From positions 1 to 33,381 of the forward strand of contig JAHJAM010000015.1 of the NCBI GenBank assembly GCA_018814025.1: DNA of 33,381 nt. The letters are read 5' to 3'. Both the position numbers and the translations under genes were made by a program. Under the pieces are notes generated by a model. The model was not told the DNA's origin, ran no database searches, and worked only from the letters and a program-made list of their open reading frames with translations. Each line of letters opens with the position of its first letter. Within the stretch, counting starts at the first letter, position 1. This document shows positions 30,616 through 33,381 of the stretch, piece by piece. Source of the DNA: Patescibacteria group bacterium. GTDB taxonomy: Bacteria > Patescibacteriota > Patescibacteriia > UBA9934 > GWF2-40-263.

Positions 30616-31773
30616 ATGAAAATTGCCATGATCGGACAAAAAGGCGTTCCGGCCCGGGCCGGCGGCATCGAGCGACACGTGGAAGAGCTCTCGGCCGAAT
30701 TAGTTAAGCAAGGACATCAGGTCCTTGTGTTTTCGCGTTCATGGTATGTGGAAAAAATTGAGGATCATCGCGGCGTAAAGTGCGTGGCCGCGCCTTCAAT
30801 CTTTAGCAAGCATTTGGATGCCATCACCCATACTCTTACTTCCATCATTAAAGCTTGGCGCTTGGGCGTGGATGTTTATCATTTCCATGGCGTGGGTCCG
30901 GCTATCTTATGTTGGCTGCCCAAGCTCCTGAGTCCGGGTGCGTATGTGATTGTTACCTTCCATTGCATTGACCGCCACCATCAAAAATGGAATTGGTTTG
31001 CCCGCCTCATGCTGCATATCGGCGAATGGTGCGCTTGTCATTTTCCAAACGAAACTATCGCAGTCTCGAAAACTCTGCAAACTTACTGCCACCTCTCTTA
31101 CAGTCGAGAAGCGGTTTATATTCCCAATGGCACGCACATCCCCATTCATGCTTCGGATCAAAATCTCTTAAAACAATTCGAATTGCAGCCGAATAAGTAT
31201 TTTATGATGTGTGCGCGTTTGGTGCGCCACAAAGGAGCCCATACTTTAATCAAGGCCTGGAAAAAACTGCAAAAGACTCATCCAAAATTAGTTAAGGATA
31301 TGAAATTGGCGATTGTGGGCGGTTCGGCCTTTACTGATGATTATGAGCAAGAATTACGAGACATGATCAAGCGCGATGATTCGATTGTCATGACCGGCGT
31401 GCAAACCGATGAAGCTCTGCATGCTTTGTTTGCCAATGCTTACGCCGTGGTGCACCCGTCTGAATCCGAGGGCTTGCCGATTGCGATCTTGGAAGCCATG
31501 GGTTATGGCAAATGCGTATTGTCGTCCGATATTCCAGAAAGCCTGGAAATTGTGGCCGAACACGGGATGACTTTTGAAACCAATAACGAAAAGGATTTGG
31601 CCGAGAAAATGACTATGCTGATCGAGCAGCCGGAATTGGTCGCGGCCGTGGGCAAGGAGGCCCGTGGGTTCGTGGCCAAGAACTATGATTGGGCGGACAT
31701 TGCGCAAACTACCGGATATTTATACGAGTTTCTAGATTATGATCCAAAGCTGAAGGAAGCAATACTGGAGTAA
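30616..31773 (+). CDS. GT4-family glycosyltransferase
   Basis: A 385-aa GT-B enzyme. It has GQKGVPARAGGIERHVEEL (7-25), the VYHFHGVGP loop, TFHCIDRHHQKW, ARLVRHKGAH, and the EX7E motif EGLPIAILE at 285-293 followed by MGYGKCVLSSDIPE. The N-terminal GxPARxGGIER pattern is like that of rhamnosyl-type GT4s (DUF1972 group). It is a single-gene unit with its own promoter and a palindromic terminator overlapping its stop, so it is regulated apart from the main glycan operon. Confidence 0.94.
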   Translation: MKIAMIGQKGVPARAGGIERHVEELSAELVKQGHQVLVFSRSWYVEKIEDHRGVKCVAAPSIFSKHLDAITHTLTSIIKAWRLGVDVYHFHGVGPAILCWLPKLLSPGAYVIVTFHCIDRHHQKWNWFARLMLHIGEWCACHFPNETIAVSKTLQTYCHLSYSREAVYIPNGTHIPIHASDQNLLKQFELQPNKYFMMCARLVRHKGAHTLIKAWKKLQKTHPKLVKDMKLAIVGGSAFTDDYEQELRDMIKRDDSIVMTGVQTDEALHALFANAYAVVHPSESEGLPIAILEAMGYGKCVLSSDIPESLEIVAEHGMTFETNNEKDLAEKMTMLIEQPELVAAVGKEARGFVAKNYDWADIAQTTGYLYEFLDYDPKLKEAILE

Positions 31774-31803
31774 CAAAAAACGGGGTGACACCCCGTTTTT
31801 TGT
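31773..31803. terminator. Bidirectional terminator, 31-bp perfect palindrome
   Basis: ACAAAAAACGGGGTG, a single A, and CACCCCGTTTTTTGT are exactly complementary. The left arm begins within the TAA stop of the 30616 gene. It serves converging transcripts, the other being the gene ending at 31846. Confidence 0.85.
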
Positions 31804-31809
31804 TTTCCC

Positions 31810-31834
31810 AATACCACAACCGGGTTGTGGTATT
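31810..31834. repeat. Third ACCACAACC / GGTTGTGGT palindrome
   Basis: AATACCACAACC, G, GGTTGTGGTATT: perfect 12+1+12. It has the same core as 8083-8101 and 8114-8140. It lies between converging genes, immediately after a complete terminator, so termination is not its likely role. Confidence 0.85.
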
Positions 31835-31845
31835 GGTTGCCGATT

Positions 31846-33066
31846 TTATTGATTCTCCCGAAGGGCTTCGGCATAGATCTGCCTTAAACCCTGATAGTGG
31901 CGGTTGATGTTAAAGGTTGTTTCAGCCGCGGCGCGGGCATATTTGCTCATGTCCGTGCGCAGATAATCATCATACGCCAAGCGCATAACCGCTTCGGTCC
32001 AGCCGTGCAGATCCGTGGGCTGAACCAGAAAGCCGGTGCGGCCGTCCTCGATCATTTCCGGCACCCCGCCCACATGCGAGCCGATGACGGGTTTACCGGC
32101 GGCAAAAGCCTCCAACACCGTGAGTGGAAAAACATCTTCGACTTGGCTGGGCAAAAGCACGGCTTGGGCGCCGCGAAATAAATCCTTCAATTCATCTCCT
32201 TGTTTAAAACCCAGAAGTTTAATGTTTTCGTGGCCGTGCGCCAAAAGATGCAAACGCGCTTCAGCCGGGCCCACGCCCACGATTTTGAAATTAATATCAG
32301 GCAAAAGCCGAGCCAAGCGAATAATGGTTTCCACGCCCTTTTCCGGCACCAAGCGGCCGACGAATAACATGTAGTTATCATGATCGTAACGCGGTTCAAT
32401 GATTCCGGGATCAACCCCGTGCGGCAAATGGCGCAGTTTTTCTTCGGGAAAGCCGCCAACCGCCAACTGTTTCATTAAATATTTTGAGGGAACAATAAAA
32501 AGATTAACGTAACGCTCATAGAACTGGCGGGCCCGGATGAACTTATAAGCAGTCATTTGCGCAAAACTGGCGGCAAAAGATTGTTTGTGAAAACGAGACA
32601 GCGTGCCGCTGACAATCCCGGACCGGCGATAATCCGGCCCACAGCCTTTGGCCCAAACATTGTATTGCGGCGAAATCAAGTGATGATCATGCACGGTCAT
32701 GACCATGGGGATATTGTTTTGATAAAGCGGATGCAAGATTGAAGGGGAAAGCTGGGTGTAGATGTTGTGCAAATGGCACAGGTTGGGCCGAACATCGGTA
32801 ATTAAATCCCCCATTTTTCGGCGCGCTTCGAACGAATAAAACATCCGAGCCAAAACCTTCAGGGCGTGCGGGCGCAAGCGCACATCTTCGGTGTGAACAT
32901 AACTGGGGAAAAATCGCCGGTACGGGGTTTCGAGATTATTGGGATGATCCATGGCAAACGGCACGACTTGATCCCCTTCCGATTCCAGCCAATTTTGCAA
33001 ATTCAAAACATAGCGCTCAACGCCCCCGCGCAAGTAGTAGTATTTGTTGGCTTGGATGATAGTCAT
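31846..33066 (-). CDS. GT4-family glycosyltransferase with Asp in the EX7E motif
   Basis: A 406-aa GT-B enzyme. It has KYYYLRGGVERYVLNLQ (8-24), LHNIYTQLSP, MTVHDHHLISP, FVGRLVPEKGVET and the C-terminal AGKPVIGSHVGGVPEMIEDGRTGFLV. The EX7E position reads DVFPLTVLE (311-319), so the first acid is Asp rather than Glu; the E just before it may compensate. The fold and other motifs are intact, so it is probably active. Single-gene unit with a leaderless-type promoter and no Shine-Dalgarno. Confidence 0.92.
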   Translation of the reverse strand: MTIIQANKYYYLRGGVERYVLNLQNWLESEGDQVVPFAMDHPNNLETPYRRFFPSYVHTEDVRLRPHALKVLARMFYSFEARRKMGDLITDVRPNLCHLHNIYTQLSPSILHPLYQNNIPMVMTVHDHHLISPQYNVWAKGCGPDYRRSGIVSGTLSRFHKQSFAASFAQMTAYKFIRARQFYERYVNLFIVPSKYLMKQLAVGGFPEEKLRHLPHGVDPGIIEPRYDHDNYMLFVGRLVPEKGVETIIRLARLLPDINFKIVGVGPAEARLHLLAHGHENIKLLGFKQGDELKDLFRGAQAVLLPSQVEDVFPLTVLEAFAAGKPVIGSHVGGVPEMIEDGRTGFLVQPTDLHGWTEAVMRLAYDDYLRTDMSKYARAAAETTFNINRHYQGLRQIYAEALRENQ

Positions 33067-33077
33067 AAGATGAGTTA

Positions 33078-33086
33078 ATTATAACA
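33078..33086 (-). promoter_or_regulatory. TG-extended -10, leaderless, behind a terminator
   Basis: TGTTATAAT on the minus strand, directly after the T-tract of the hairpin at 33086-33112. The ATG at 33066 is 11 nt downstream of the -10. Confidence 0.55.
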
Positions 33087-33112
33087 AAAAACGAGCCGGA
33101 TGGCTCGTTTTT
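33086..33112. terminator. Bidirectional terminator upstream of the 33066 gene
   Basis: AAAAACGAGCC (33087-33097) pairs with GGCTCGTTTTT (33102-33112). On the minus strand it would end the transcript of the gene stopping at 33262. Confidence 0.8.
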
Positions 33113-33120
33113 ATTGTCTT

Positions 33121-33246
33121 CGTCATTGCGAGAAACGAAGTGACGAAGCAATCTCGCGTACTGGCGTCATTCCCGTCCGGCTAAGCCGGAGGAATCCAGC
33201 GTCACATGGTAATGCTGGATCCTCCAATCAGGTTGGAGGATGACGG
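33121..33246. repeat. Two adjacent GTCAT-type palindromic repeats
   Basis: The first unit starts CGTCATTGCGAG and contains GAAGCAATCTCGCG (33121-33158). The second runs from GCGTCAT (about 33164) to ATGACG (about 33245), with CCGGC-taa-GCCGG and the arms GGAATCCAGC and GCTGGATCC. They fill nearly the whole gap between two genes. Confidence 0.75.
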
Positions 33247-33261
33247 CTTTTTTGGTTCTCG

Positions 33262-33381
33262 TTAATACGTCGCCGTAGCAATGAAAGTTAAAGTATCCGC
33301 GTAATCATCGTGGGCCGGGGTGGTGGAAGAGATGGAAGCGGCCACGCGGATTTGGGCTTGGCCTTCAAAGATGGGAGCGGA
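33262..33381 (-). CDS. C-terminal end of another secreted surface protein (runs off right edge)
   Basis: The last 39 codons before a TAA at 33264-33262. They read SAPIFEGQAQIRVAASISS, then a short turn and YADTLTFIATATY. A C-terminal TDTLTF.ATxTY strand is typical of the last beta-domain of many CPR secreted proteins. The giant protein at 1-3893 reaches a Thr/Ser-rich beta region of similar character where it leaves the window, so the two may be paralogues, but no overlapping region is available to test this. Confidence 0.7.
   Translation of the reverse strand, partial: SAPIFEGQAQIRVAASISSTTPAHDDYADTLTFIATATY

Overview
The window looks like part of a Candidate Phyla Radiation (Patescibacteria, Parcubacteria-type) genome. 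Four things suggest this: a 1257-aa acidic surface protein whose N-terminal domain resembles CPR S-layer proteins; an ECF sigma factor paired with a DUF5667-type membrane protein; giant low-complexity secreted proteins; and many small palindromic repeats. UGA is used as a normal stop (for example, it is followed directly by a terminator at 5766), so the UGA-Gly code of some CPR lineages does not apply. The assignment is inferred from protein character only.

Almost every gene concerns the cell surface. Region 1 (1-3893, minus) is the N-terminal 1297 codons of a giant secreted Gly/Asn/Thr-rich protein with three ~350-aa repeats; its C-terminus lies off the left edge. Region 2 (4086-12758, mainly minus) holds a long-form RmlA, an NRS/ER-like epimerase-reductase and RmlB. 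Together these would make a dTDP-rhamnose-type sugar without separate RmlC and RmlD. It also holds a HIT protein, two unknown membrane proteins, a GT-C glycosyltransferase and a CDP-alcohol phosphatidyltransferase, plus a plus-strand cupin and a small frameshifted coiled-coil gene. Region 3 (12789-14939, plus) is a large polytopic membrane protein. It converges on Region 4 (14941-22637, minus), a likely operon of secreted subtilase, UXS-like epimerase, DPM-like GT2, DUF2304, WbbL-like GT2 and two GT4s. Region 5 (22893-30001, minus) holds a TPR membrane protein, a repeat-rich 725-bp gene-free stretch, the S-layer-like protein and the sigma/DUF5667 pair. Region 6 (30221 to the end) holds a HTH protein, two GT4s and the C-terminus of another secreted protein.

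A working model is that nucleotide sugars from RmlA/RmlB/NRS-ER and UXS feed the cytoplasmic GT2/GT4 enzymes, DPM-like GT2 plus DUF2304 supplies a lipid-linked sugar, and the GT-C proteins transfer sugars outside to surface proteins such as the S-layer and the giant repeat protein. The sigma/DUF5667 pair sits directly upstream of the S-layer gene and may regulate it.

Non-coding layout stands out. Many first-of-transcript genes have a -10 only 8-12 nt before the ATG, implying leaderless mRNAs, often with TG-extended -10s and sometimes directly behind a bidirectional terminator. Three families of palindromes occur: GTCAT-ended mosaics, a core of ACCACAACC / GGTTGTGGT, and a single 34-bp perfect palindrome.
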